A stretch of 64,000 nucleotides of DNA from Prostheceraeus crozeri (lineage: Eukaryota; Platyhelminthes; Polycladida; Euryleptidae). Every line of letters begins with the position of its first letter. The stretch's first letter is position 1. The stretch lies in contig CAJQUW010011022.1 of NCBI GenBank assembly GCA_907163375.1, forward strand, positions 1 through 64,000. Direction: 5' to 3'. The position numbers and the translations under genes are program-made. This document shows positions 12,832 to 21,481 of this stretch, piece after piece. The notes beneath the pieces are model-generated. The model ran no database searches. It saw nothing but the letters and a program-made list of their open reading frames with translations, and was not told the DNA's origin.

Positions 12832-13530
12832 TCAAGTTATTTTCAAGTCAGCATCTTGGCGCTTCAACTTCAATTTAGGATTCCCATCTTTAGATTTCCG
12901 ACCTCGCTTTTTGCTCTCTTCCTTCCCATCACTTGAAGCAGTCTTATCAATGTTAATCAAACATTTATCAATTGGTAGTGGTTCATAGACTAGTTGAAGA
13001 ACCTTCATTTGTAAAGATGCGACTTTACCAGTCGAACCATGTGAGCCAATATAAATTCTGGTAACGTGAACTAAGCCCATATAGCGACCCCGTTTGAGAT
13101 CCTCACATTCCATCGCGTTTGTAAAGAGATCGAATGCTTGAAAATGATCCGATAGTTTTAAAAACAGTGTATCGAATTCCGGCAATTCCTTATAACCAAC
13201 TCCTTCCTCTAATGCCTTTCTCCAATGAGTGGGAGCACTTTCAGGCAGCTCAACTTATTCTTTCGCGAAAGAGTCAATAGTTTTAAGAATCACCTGTTGC
13301 CATTTTGGAAAAGTCACTCGCATTTGTCTCATATTGCTATACCCTGATGTAGACATGCCATTACTGTGGAAGAATGGAACTTGAAGATAAAAGCCATCAT
13401 CACCATAATTCAAGGTTTGAAAGTAGAACGTATTTCCAATCTCTTGCACCTTTCGTGTCGGACGAAGCTTCAAGAGATCTTGCTCAAAAGCGTCACCTTC
13501 CTCTCTGATTGTATACATTTTCTGAGTCAT
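12832..13530 (-). pseudogene. Conserved Polinton protein with PC4-like N-terminal pattern, one in-frame TAA
   Basis: A frame of 233 codons (including stop) from ATG 13530, interrupted only by TAA at 13257-13255. Before the stop: EIGNTFYFQTLNY, DDGFYLQVPFF and MRQMRVTFPKWQQVILKTI, an arrangement of two beta-like segments followed by an amphipathic 'WQQVILKTID' helix that resembles the PC4/Sub1 single-stranded-DNA-binding fold. After the stop: LVHVTRIYIGSHGSTGKVASLQMKVLQLVYEP, a segment I associate with conserved Polinton proteins, then a Lys/Arg-rich tail (KKRGRKSKDGNPKLKLKRQ). The PC4 assignment is inference from pattern. A TATA-like promoter lies about 80 bases upstream. Confidence 0.6.
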
Positions 13531-13610
13531 GTTTCAACAAGTACTAATTCGGAGCTTTTCAACCAGCGCAAATGAATTGTCACTTGAAAGTGGTAAAATA
13601 TCATTAAAGC

Positions 13611-13625
13611 GTCTTCCTTATATAC
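13611..13625 (-). promoter_or_regulatory. TATA-type promoter, TATATAAGGAAGAC
   Basis: On the minus strand this reads TATATAAGGAAGAC, ending about 80 bases before the ATG at 13530. The same 14-base motif with a single A/G difference sits before the 14827 gene, so it is likely an element-specific core promoter and not chance. Confidence 0.6.
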
Positions 13626-13682
13626 ACCTATATATGACTCATCAATCAAAGTGATGACGTGTCACTTTATGATTCGCTAACC

Positions 13683-14075
13683 TTATATTAACATTGCAGC
13701 AGTTGCTGCAATCCTTCCAAGCGGACTATTGATTACACCATTAATACTGTTTCCAATATCATTTAACATACTTAGAAACCCACCACCACCGCGCTGAATT
13801 AAGTTTCGCCTTTTCTTATCACTACTCCTTGGATTTGAAAACTTTTTTATGCTATTCAAAGAGCCAGCATTCAACAGAGGCTTGTAAATAGGTAGACATT
13901 TGTGTATTGCAAAAGCTAAATCACGAATGAAATCATCACTTGAATTTTGAATCAATTTACACTTCTTCTTATTATCATGTATCCTGTTTAACTTTCGCAA
14001 CGCCTTTTTAAACTGACTTGAAGGTTTGAAAGACCGTTTCGATTGACGAGAAGATGCCTTCCGTTTTACAGACAT
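13683..14075 (-). CDS. Small basic Polinton protein with hydrophobic Gly-rich C-terminus
   Basis: Intact 130-residue frame starting with ATG. Residues 1-38 are very basic (SVKRKASSRQSKRSF, KKALRKLNRI); the middle has helical charged residues; residues about 95-130 are glycine-rich then hydrophobic (RGGGGFLSMLNDIG, IAATAAMLI). Small proteins with a basic front and a GG-plus-hydrophobic tail are common in Polintons and recall adenovirus minor core/membrane-active proteins in layout. I infer a virion-internal or membrane-interacting role; the sequence does not prove it. It is the most downstream undamaged gene of the cluster. Confidence 0.6.
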   Translation of the reverse strand: MSVKRKASSRQSKRSFKPSSQFKKALRKLNRIHDNKKKCKLIQNSSDDFIRDLAFAIHKCLPIYKPLLNAGSLNSIKKFSNPRSSDKKRRNLIQRGGGGFLSMLNDIGNSINGVINSPLGRIAATAAMLI

Positions 14076-14125
14076 TTTTATCTAATATGGAAATAGATAA
14101 TACAATTACAATTTTTGCTTAGTAC

Positions 14126-14827
14126 TTACAACATTATATACAAAAGTTTACAAGCATTCACACAGAGTTTGTTGCTGGTACTTATAAAATTACATAAAAC
14201 ACTTAACAAGCTGTAGAGGGAAACTGATATACACTTCACATCGGCTAGAGTCTGATTTGTAGCAGTTATGAGCTGCTCAATGTCTTTCATTAGATGTTTT
14301 GAAATTGGACAGCACATACAGCAGGGCTTTGAATGGAAAGTCTTTAAAATATTGGCATAGTATGCCCGCAAACTGATTACCTCAGAATGTCCTTGAGCAG
14401 CCACATTGATGCTTACTGATGGCGGTCCACTGAACAAGTCCAGTTTGCATTTGTCACCCTTCTCGTCATAGTAGCTGGAGGTGATAATGTCATGGAGACA
14501 TGTGTTGAGTTTCCGTTGGATACTGGTGCACCAACAGCGAGAGTATTCCGGTACAATCTCCGTTTGAGCTAGTGGGCGAAATACTTCATTGAGCCAAAAT
14601 CTTGCAACTCGTGTAAGAGCGTTGTTCACGACTCTCATCAACATTCTCTGCACCACAACGTCCTCTCCGCAGCGGAAATACTTCACTATTTCCTCCATCA
14701 GATCCACCAAATCCGCTTTATAGCCAGTTACATTCACGGCAGAATAAAATATATTGCCCGTGAAGAGTTGACTTCGGTAAATTATTGAAATGGGAATGTT
14801 GGTAGTGAACGACATGCTGATTGACAT
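14126..14827 (-). CDS. Unrecognised 233-residue Polinton protein
   Basis: Intact frame from ATG 14827 to 14126, preceded by a TATATAAGGAGGAC promoter. I do not recognise the family. It is mostly helical in appearance, with a cysteine cluster near residues 168-174 (KPCCMCCPISKH), a charged segment early on (LVDLMEEIVKYF) and a hydrophobic C-terminus (residues about 195-233, rich in Leu/Val/Ile/Cys) that could be one membrane anchor. Lying next to the RING-finger gene at the end of the element, it is probably accessory cargo. A Bcl-2-like fold was considered because of the helical layout and tail, but no BH1 NWGR-type motif is present. Confidence 0.6.
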   Translation of the reverse strand: MSISMSFTTNIPISIIYRSQLFTGNIFYSAVNVTGYKADLVDLMEEIVKYFRCGEDVVVQRMLMRVVNNALTRVARFWLNEVFRPLAQTEIVPEYSRCWCTSIQRKLNTCLHDIITSSYYDEKGDKCKLDLFSGPPSVSINVAAQGHSEVISLRAYYANILKTFHSKPCCMCCPISKHLMKDIEQLITATNQTLADVKCISVSLYSLLSVLCNFISTSNKLCVNACKLLYIML

Positions 14828-14868
14828 TGTATTAGCCTCAAATTATGCTTGAAATAGAACGGTACAAT

Positions 14869-14883
14869 GTCCTCCTTATATAG
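14869..14883 (-). promoter_or_regulatory. TATA-type promoter, TATATAAGGAGGAC
   Basis: On the minus strand this reads TATATAAGGAGGAC, ending about 42 bases before the ATG at 14827. It matches the site at 13611-13625 in 13 of 14 bases. Confidence 0.6.
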
Positions 14884-14937
14884 AAAAGTCACACAAAGAC
14901 ACAATAGTGACCAATCACAGACCTGCATGATGACTCA

Positions 14938-15408
14938 TCATGAACGATATACAGTGACTGTTGAAGATATTTCTTCATCGCAAAGGGGACAAGATGAAGT
15001 TTCAAAGGGTACATAACATGTAGAACACATAACGCTATGAGAACATGGCAAAAAGAGAAGGGATCGTTCCTGTTTAAAACATTTAACGCAGTTCCGTTCA
15101 CATAATAATTTAAATGTCTCTTGTTCTAATTTCCTTCTGAAGTCACTTTTATTGGGAGAACTTTTTATTAAAACACTGACAGATGTCTCCTTCTTTCCAT
15201 ATCGTTCCAATTTGATCCTCCTAATTTCACTATCATTGCAGTGTAGCATGGAGAAATCCTCTATCCACCTACGATCCAAATTGTGATTCATAGCATGCTC
15301 ATATAGAAACATTAGCCGATCAACTAAATCACCAGCGTTGATATTTTCACTGAGATTTGTTACAGTTTCTATGGGCTTTGAACGAATATCCAAGGTCTCT
15401 TGCGACAA
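14938..15408 (-). CDS. RING-finger protein, IAP/MDM2-type (probable E3 ubiquitin ligase)
   Basis: The C-terminal 50 residues form a complete C3HC4 RING: C107, C110, C122, H124, C128, C131, C140 and C143 (CVKC, LPCSHSVMCSTC, CPLC), ending soon after the last cysteine pair as in IAP and MDM2-like ligases. The N-terminal 100 residues are charged and helical with no BIR repeat seen. The open frame has no ATG at its 5' end: the first in-frame ATG is residue 33 (LVDRLMFL), while an ATGATG near 15427 is in another frame, so a 5' indel is likely. TATAAATA lies at 15463-15470. Inferred role: host ubiquitin or apoptosis modulation by the element; it may have been captured from a host gene. Confidence 0.72.
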   Translation of the reverse strand: MSQETLDIRSKPIETVTNLSENINAGDLVDRLMFLYEHAMNHNLDRRWIEDFSMLHCNDSEIRRIKLERYGKKETSVSVLIKSSPNKSDFRRKLEQETFKLLCERNCVKCFKQERSLLFLPCSHSVMCSTCYVPFETSSCPLCDEEISSTVTVYRS

Positions 15409-15462
15409 CCCACGACGTTGGGATACTAGTCATCATTATGTATGTCATCAAAAACTATCACA

Positions 15463-15470
15463 TATTTATA
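15463..15470 (-). promoter_or_regulatory. TATA box for the RING gene
   Basis: TATAAATA on the minus strand, about 35 bases upstream of an ATGATG near 15427. The right distance for a core promoter. Confidence 0.4.
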
Positions 15471-15659
15471 GCATAGTTTGTCTACGTAAAAGGAAAATCA
15501 ATGTGTCATCTTGATTACAATGGTTGCAATAGTCACAATAGTCGCAATTGAGCAAACCCATTCAAAATCAAACAACGGACGTCTATCGGTACGTACCCAA
15601 GTGCTCAGAACCAAACCACACAAGTTCGATCATAGACGTTCCCAAACACAGTGTACCAA

Positions 15660-15890
15660 ACACATGTACCTATCCAGTAAAACAGATCTCATACAAGTTC
15701 CTATTGATAACACTGAATTATACATGTACCTATCCATGTGCCTATCGATAACTAAAGTATACATGTACCTATCCATGTACCTATCCATGTTCCTATTGAT
15801 AACACTAAACTTTACATGTACCTATCCATGTACCTATTGATAACACTAAACTTTACATGTACCTATCCATGTACCTATCCCTGGCAAGTA
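15660..15890. repeat. AT-rich minisatellite (about 40-bp unit)
   Basis: Repeated ACATGTACCTATCCATGTACC followed by TATTGATAACACTAAACTTT, a roughly 41-base unit, in about five imperfect copies, the last two nearly identical. Each unit also contains inner duplicates of CCTATCCATGTA. It lies just outside the last Polinton gene, where these elements often carry subterminal tandem repeats. Confidence 0.8.
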
Positions 15891-16056
15891 GGGCACAGTT
15901 TTCACTACTAAAATGCATTTCTGTACATAGCATACGATGTGTATGTATGAAATCAACAAAGTAATGTGCGGAAATCGATAGATGTCTATGGTAATTTCGA
16001 CTTCTGAATGACATTCCGCACAGACTTCTCGTTTTAACAAGTACGTGTTGAACACG

Positions 16057-16063
16057 TATATAA
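16057..16063 (+). promoter_or_regulatory. TATA box of the 692-codon gene
   Basis: TATATAA, about 110 bases before the first ATG (16174) of the long plus-strand frame. Confidence 0.4.
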
Positions 16064-16173
16064 CTGCAGGTATGTAGCTTCACTGATCGATAAATTCAAA
16101 TTTCTAATTTGATTTTATTCTTATACATATAGCTGGTTCTCTTCAATCATCATCACACGTTGTGTTCAACAAC

Positions 16174-18240
16174 ATGCCCACGCATGCTAGATCACACAAT
16201 GACTGCAGAGCATGTGTATGTTTATTATGTTTTTCAAAGACAGAGGTTATGAGAAATATTTCTTTTGCCATACGAGAAATTATTCAACGCTCCATTATCA
16301 ATATTGACTTCGACGACGAACGCTATCCAACGGCACTGTGCAGTAATTGTTACACTATCGTTTGCGAGTACAGAAGAGGCGACTTCACTCACAAGATCAA
16401 ATTGTTCGATTTTTCAAAGCTGAAACGAATAATGACAAGAACTACTAACAAATGCACTTGCTTACTGTGTGATATTGCGAGAGCATCGATGAGTAAGAAC
16501 TTTGGATTGTCCAACTCTACTGTTGAAAAGAAGAAGCCTGGACCATTGCCTACTAACTCTTGTGACTCTAATCCATCATCGATTACTTTATGCACCATCT
16601 GCCTGTCAGAATTCGCCAGGGGTAAGCCCCACCATTGTACCCAGAGCCAGCGGCAAAAGAATCTGCTATCTTTTGCGTCTAGTACAGGTCCCAACAACGG
16701 CGATTCATCTTCCGGAGAAAAGTTAGCTTCAACAATTATTCCAGGCAAGATTCAAAAGTGTGAAGTGAATGATGATTCCTGTACCCTGTCGGCTGAAAGA
16801 GGAAGACCATTATCCATTTCCGTCTCCGACAGCAGAAGACTTCCAAAGAAAAAGATGAGAGCAGAGGACTTCCACAAAATTCAGAGTGACTTGCATTTGT
16901 CAACAAATCAAACAAAAACTCTTGGAAAGCATATTCGATCTGCATTTGGGACGCGAAAAGTGACAGAACCATTCATCAGAGAAACTCTCCAGCTGAAGGC
17001 TCATGAACTTGACAATTACTTTCTTTATGAGATTCGTGATTTTGACGTCGTTTCCTCAATCAAATGGCCAAAAGCATCCGGTGTTCCGGTTATTTATTGT
17101 TGTGATGTGAGCACACTGACAGATCGCATCGCGTCGCATCGAAATTTTCCGGAGAATAATTTTGAATCGATCATTGGGATCGATTCCGGTGATGGATTTC
17201 TTAAGATTTGTTTGACTGTCCGTTTGTCATCATCGTCCTCCGATCACCGTGATTCCATGACGCCGACCAGAAGTAAACTCTCCGAAGGTGTTGCACCAAA
17301 AAGTCTCAAGGACACAAGCGTAAACAAGTTGTTCATACTAGCAATTGTTCCTGAGGCACAGGAATCTCACCGAAATGTCCTCATATTGTGGAATTTACTG
17401 AAATTCACGACGCCCGAGATTTTACCTCCTTACACGTTCTGTATGGATCTCAAGTTGGCAAATAATGTTGTTGGACTTATGTCCCACTCATGCCTTCATC
17501 CATGTGCTTGGTGTGATTCACGAAAGGATAATTTATTTTGTGAAGGCAATCTTCGTACTTTGGGGTCTATTCGTGCCCAGTACTGGCAATTCGTCGAATT
17601 GGAGAGAGGATCTGCCAAGGCGAAAGATCATGGAAATTGTGTGCACGCGCCGATGTTCAAGTATTCAGATAACACACACGTTTTGGATATATTGCCACCT
17701 CCAGAGCTGCACCTCATGCTTGGAACAGTTAACTTTCTCTATTCGAACTTGGAGAAGAAATGGCCTGAGGTGATTGAGTGGCCATCAAGTCTAAATATCG
17801 AAAAGGAGGCCATGCATGGTGGAACATTCGCCGGAAATGGGTGCCGAAAGCTGCTATCCCACATCGATAAACTTGAACGAATTGTTCCGGATGAACACAA
17901 GGACTTCGTGGCAGCTTTCCGGTCATTTAATGGCGTTGTCGTCGGCTGTTTCGGCCAGTGTCTTCGTGATGACTACAAAGACAGGATCTCTACCTTCCGT
18001 GAAAATTTTGAAGTTCTTCGTCTGCGACCGACTCCTAAAATTCACTCGATTTTTTTTCATGTCAGTGAGTTTTGTGATTTGAAGCAATTAGGACTTGGGA
18101 CTTGGTCGGAACAGGCCTTTGAATCAGTTCATTCTGATTTCGATAAGCACTGGCAAAGATATAGAGTACCACAATCGCATGAAATATTCAATGATCGTCT
18201 ACCCCGAACTGTACAAGAATACAACTCATCTCATTTATAA
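16174..18240 (+). CDS. Intact intronless Cys-rich protein, possible DDE-type transposase-like (unnamed family)
   Basis: One uninterrupted frame of 688 residues from ATG 16174 (MPTHARSHND); the open frame begins 4 codons earlier at a GTG. The N-terminal 160 residues hold CxxC pairs (CLLC at about 16-19, CSNC 56-59, CLLC 96-99, CTIC 140-143) that suggest two or three zinc-binding units. The C-terminal half has spaced motifs: GIDSGDGFLKI (D at about 337), CMDLK (D425) with HPCAWC just after, PPPELHLMLG, KIHSIFFH, and GLGTWSEQAFESVH (E646/E650). This D...D...E layout with an inserted CxxC fits an RNase H-fold transposase, but that is inference. I recall similar unnamed, multi-copy proteins in marine invertebrates. 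TATA and AATAAA flank it. It is divergent from the RING gene and may be cargo or a separate element. Confidence 0.68.
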   Translation: MPTHARSHNDCRACVCLLCFSKTEVMRNISFAIREIIQRSIINIDFDDERYPTALCSNCYTIVCEYRRGDFTHKIKLFDFSKLKRIMTRTTNKCTCLLCDIARASMSKNFGLSNSTVEKKKPGPLPTNSCDSNPSSITLCTICLSEFARGKPHHCTQSQRQKNLLSFASSTGPNNGDSSSGEKLASTIIPGKIQKCEVNDDSCTLSAERGRPLSISVSDSRRLPKKKMRAEDFHKIQSDLHLSTNQTKTLGKHIRSAFGTRKVTEPFIRETLQLKAHELDNYFLYEIRDFDVVSSIKWPKASGVPVIYCCDVSTLTDRIASHRNFPENNFESIIGIDSGDGFLKICLTVRLSSSSSDHRDSMTPTRSKLSEGVAPKSLKDTSVNKLFILAIVPEAQESHRNVLILWNLLKFTTPEILPPYTFCMDLKLANNVVGLMSHSCLHPCAWCDSRKDNLFCEGNLRTLGSIRAQYWQFVELERGSAKAKDHGNCVHAPMFKYSDNTHVLDILPPPELHLMLGTVNFLYSNLEKKWPEVIEWPSSLNIEKEAMHGGTFAGNGCRKLLSHIDKLERIVPDEHKDFVAAFRSFNGVVVGCFGQCLRDDYKDRISTFRENFEVLRLRPTPKIHSIFFHVSEFCDLKQLGLGTWSEQAFESVHSDFDKHWQRYRVPQSHEIFNDRLPRTVQEYNSSHL

Positions 18241-18340
18241 GTCTACAATATTGCATGTACGTTATGCTAAAGCTTTCGTTTTGGTAAATTTCTTGTTATA
18301 ACATAACGTATAGTTTTTAATCAATTCGATTGTTTTGCAA

Positions 18341-18346
18341 AATAAA
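18341..18346 (+). terminator. Poly(A) signal AATAAA
   Basis: AATAAA about 100 bases after the stop of the 16174-18240 gene. Confidence 0.5.
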
Positions 18347-18447
18347 AGATGAATGAAACGGAAAAATAAGGGAAAAGGGAATATGGCCTATAAAAAATCA
18401 ACCCATGAATGATGTCATTTTCTGAGATGTGATAATAAACCAATTTT

Positions 18448-18567
18448 GTGTAGTTAGTATATTGTATAGTTATTATATCGTATAGATAGTTTTGTATAGT
18501 GTGATTTGTGTTGTTAGTATATTGTATAGTTATTATATCGTATAGATAGTGTTGCATAGTTAATAAT
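18448..18567. repeat. Two 60-bp tandem copies, AT-rich
   Basis: The block beginning GTGTAGTTAGTATATTG is repeated 60 bases later (GTGTTGTTAGTATATTG) with almost no change. The rest of the stretch 18240-18960 is AT-rich and shows no gene. Confidence 0.8.
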
Positions 18568-18964
18568 GATTGTATACTGCAACGAAACTATAGATATGGT
18601 AAAAATTCTTTTTTGATAAAAATAATTATATGTCCTAAACTCACTACTTATAAAATATAGTACTACACAAGAATGATTGAAAGGCTTTAATAGCTCTGTT
18701 TTTCTATAATAAAAATAAAACGGCCTATATTGCTTCATTGATCCCTATTTCGATGAGAATTTCAGTTGTAGAATCAGCTAAAACGATGATTTATTGCCAT
18801 AGAAATACAAAAAAATACGTTTTGTGATACTACTCATAAAGATATCGACAGATTTTTTTATTTTGTCCTCATGAGTTTTCACTATCGATAAGCTTTCGAA
18901 TGGTGTATAATGTCTGTTGTAATTTTTTTTGTTAATCGGCTATTTTAGGACCACCGTGAACCAA

Positions 18965-21480
18965 TGTATGTCATTTGGAATGGGGTGACAGTCGAACTGA
19001 CAGTGCTGGTCGGTCTGCTCTTTCTTTCTGTATCAGCACTGGTATGGCTCAAACAGTCAGAGTTCCTACCCTCATTCTCGGATCCGGCAGTCGCTCAGTG
19101 ATTGACCACTGCTATACTGACTTACCTGACCATGCTATTCACACCAACATCGTCCCTGGCATCGGATCATCGGATCACTGTGGGGTGTCCATCACCCTTG
19201 CCTCCACCCCCAACCGTGACCGGCCCTACTACCGCACCTTCCTCCAATACAATCGCGCTGACTGGGATGGTCTGCGAGCTCATTTCAGCGCAGTCGACTG
19301 GTCGCTGGTCTTCACCGGATCGGTAGACGAGGTGTGGGAGAAGTGGCGGGCAAATGTTATCTCCGGTGTCAACCGATTCATACCATCCAAGACCACGAAG
19401 CTGAAACCCAAATCTGCGCCATGGTTTGGCCTCAAGTGCATCCGTGCGCGCGACAAGAAGATGGCTGCGTGGAGGCTTTGGCGTCGCAACCCCTGTGACG
19501 CCTCTCACAGCTGCTACCGCAAAGCCTGCACAGATGCGCGACGGACCTACGCAGCTGCACGCCGCTCGTATCTTCACTCAGTCGCTCTTGGCGTTGAGAA
19601 CAAACCGGCGTCACCCAAGAGCTTTTGGAAAGCAATCAATGCTGCCATGGGTCGTCTACGTGGCCCCTCCATCCCCACGCTGCTTCACGACGACAAAGAG
19701 CTGTCCACATCGCGAGAAAAGGCTGAACTCCTAAACTCTTGCTTTGCCTCAAAAGCAAGCATCAACGACCAAGGTCGCTCACCACCGTCTCTCGAGCCGT
19801 TGACCGACGATGTGCTTGAAACTGTCGAGTTTGGAACTATGAAGTGCTTCTCCTTCTTCAACGTCTCCAAGTCACCAAATCAACAGGCCCCGACGACATC
19901 AGCGCCCGGGTTCTCCGCGAGTGTGCAAGCGAACTCGTGTCCCCCCTCTCGCGGCTGTTCCGCCTGTCACTCACCGCGGGGCGTGTGCCACAAGGCTGGA
20001 AACACGGCCGCATCACCGCATGTCTCAAGGGAGGTGCAAAGAACAACCCCGAGAACTACAGACCCATCTCCATGCTACCTATTGTGTCTAAAATGTTGGA
20101 AACGATCATCAACCGACGACTGCTACACTTCCTAACCGACCACAATGTGATTCAGGACCACCAGTTCGGCTTCAGGACTGGCAGATCTACTTTAGATATG
20201 GCCGTGAACGTCACCCAGCGCTGGTCGAATGCCCTGGATAGTGGTCGGGAGGTCAGAGTGGTTTCCCTTGACCTGTCAAGGGCGTTTGACCGTGTCTGGC
20301 ATGAAGGACTCCTCGCCAAACTTGCAGCATGCGGAATTAGCGGCCGGCTACACAGCTGGCTGGAAGACTTCCTCCGCGGTCGTTCTCAATCCGTGGCCAT
20401 CTGCGGTCAGGAGTCTACTGCTCTACCCGTGCGCACCGGCGTCCCCCAAGGCTCAGTCTTGGGTCCAACGCTGTTCCTGGTGTTCTTGAGGGACATCGAG
20501 GACGGTCTGGCGTGTAGCTTGGACCTCTATGCTGACGACAGCACCCTGCATAGAGTCATCGAGAGTCGGGCGGATCGTGTGACAGCAGCCGAAGACATCA
20601 ATACAGACTTAAACACCATCCATCGTTGGGCAGATACGTGGTGCGCCAAGTTCAACGCCTCAAAAACTCGTGCGCTCACCATCAGTCGTGCTCGTGACGC
20701 TGCCAGTGCTCATCCACCGCTATTCCTCGCCGAGGAGCAACTGGTGGAGGTAGTACAACTCTCCATCGTAGGACTGACCATCACCAACCGTCTGTCCTGG
20801 GGCGCCCACGTGAGAAAGATCGCCATCAAGAGTGGCCAACAGCTAGGAGCCCTCCGTCGTGCTGCGAACTGCCTTCCACGATGCAGCTGCGATCTTTTCG
20901 CAGCTGCGATGCTTGCCGCCTACAAAGGAACCCTTCGCTCCCGCATGGAATACCTCTCACCTGTCTGGTGTGGTGGTCCCCTGACTGACTTGAGGCTCCT
21001 GTATCGAATACAGAGCCGATTTCTTCGACTAATGGACCTTCATGACCTGGACGCTAAGGACTTGAGACAGATGCGGTTTCAGCCACTGCATGAACGCTGG
21101 TCTGTCTCATCTTTGATCTTCCTTCTTCGAGCCGTGAATGGTGAGGCACCCCGTCCGATCCGCGACCTGCTCCCACGACCGGCTGAGTGGCGACGATCGA
21201 CTCGTGCAGCTGATGCCGCGCACGAACTGGCTCTGAGTGTGCCGTCGTCTCGCACAGCTCATCACTCGTCCAGCTTCATTCCCCGGACTGTCAGACTCTG
21301 GAACGCTCTCCCCCACGAGCTGTTCGAGAGAGGTGTGACGCGTAAAACGTTGAAGACTGTGAAGATGTAATCCTTTTGAATGTACATGTAGTTCACTCCT
21401 ATTTTTTTGCGGTGGATCTCGGTGTTCCTCACCAGATGTCACTGCCATAGGAGCATCCCCCCTTGTAAAATAAATAATAA
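18965..21480 (+). mobile_element. Non-LTR retrotransposon, CR1/Jockey-like, 5' truncated
   Basis: Contains the last third of an APE-type endonuclease domain, a full reverse transcriptase and a C-terminal extension, ending in an A-rich TAAAATAAATAATAAA tail at about 21480. ORF1 and the start of ORF2 are missing, the usual result of incomplete reverse transcription. GC content is clearly higher than in the flanks, consistent with recent arrival. No convincing target-site duplication was found. Confidence 0.88.
18975..21370 (+). pseudogene. LINE ORF2: endonuclease end plus reverse transcriptase, one frameshift
   Basis: The first frame (18975 to about 19855) carries the endonuclease C-terminus (DSAGRSALSFC, SVIDHCYTD, GSSDHCGVSI) and a linker. 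The second frame (about 19845-21370) carries the reverse transcriptase: KSTGPDDISARV, NPENYRPISMLPIVSK, DLSRAFDRVWH, GVPQGSVLGPTLF and the catalytic YADDS box (20528-20542), followed by the thumb and a C-terminal region ending near LPHELFERG. One base-level shift near 19845 separates the two. There is no RNase H domain. Apart from the 5' truncation and this shift the frame is open, so the copy is young. Confidence 0.9.
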
Positions 21481-21481
21481 A

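Larger units (their letters stand above)
1..15900 (-). mobile_element. Polinton/Maverick element, partial (left end outside window)
   Basis: Minus-strand gene cluster with the hallmark set of a Polinton: FtsK/HerA-type packaging ATPase, retrovirus-like integrase with chromodomain, double-jelly-roll major capsid and penton-type minor capsid remnants, and small basic core-type ORFs. Order and strand are consistent over 15 kb, so I read it as one element despite the low-complexity block from about 1.6 to 8.5 kb. PolB and the adenain-like protease are not seen and would be expected left of position 1 if present. The right boundary is uncertain: the last element gene ends its 5' side near 15.4 kb and a minisatellite follows. 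No terminal inverted repeat can be paired because the other end is missing. Confidence 0.88.

Noticed and set aside
14126-14827. Bcl-2-like protein
   Set aside because: Helical layout and hydrophobic tail only; no BH1-type motif visible.
15660-15890. CRISPR array
   Set aside because: Units are contiguous tandem repeats with no unique spacers, in a eukaryotic context.
1-15900. PolB and adenain-like protease genes
   Set aside because: Looked for; no palm-domain DTD-type or protease Cys/His pattern seen in any frame of this part.
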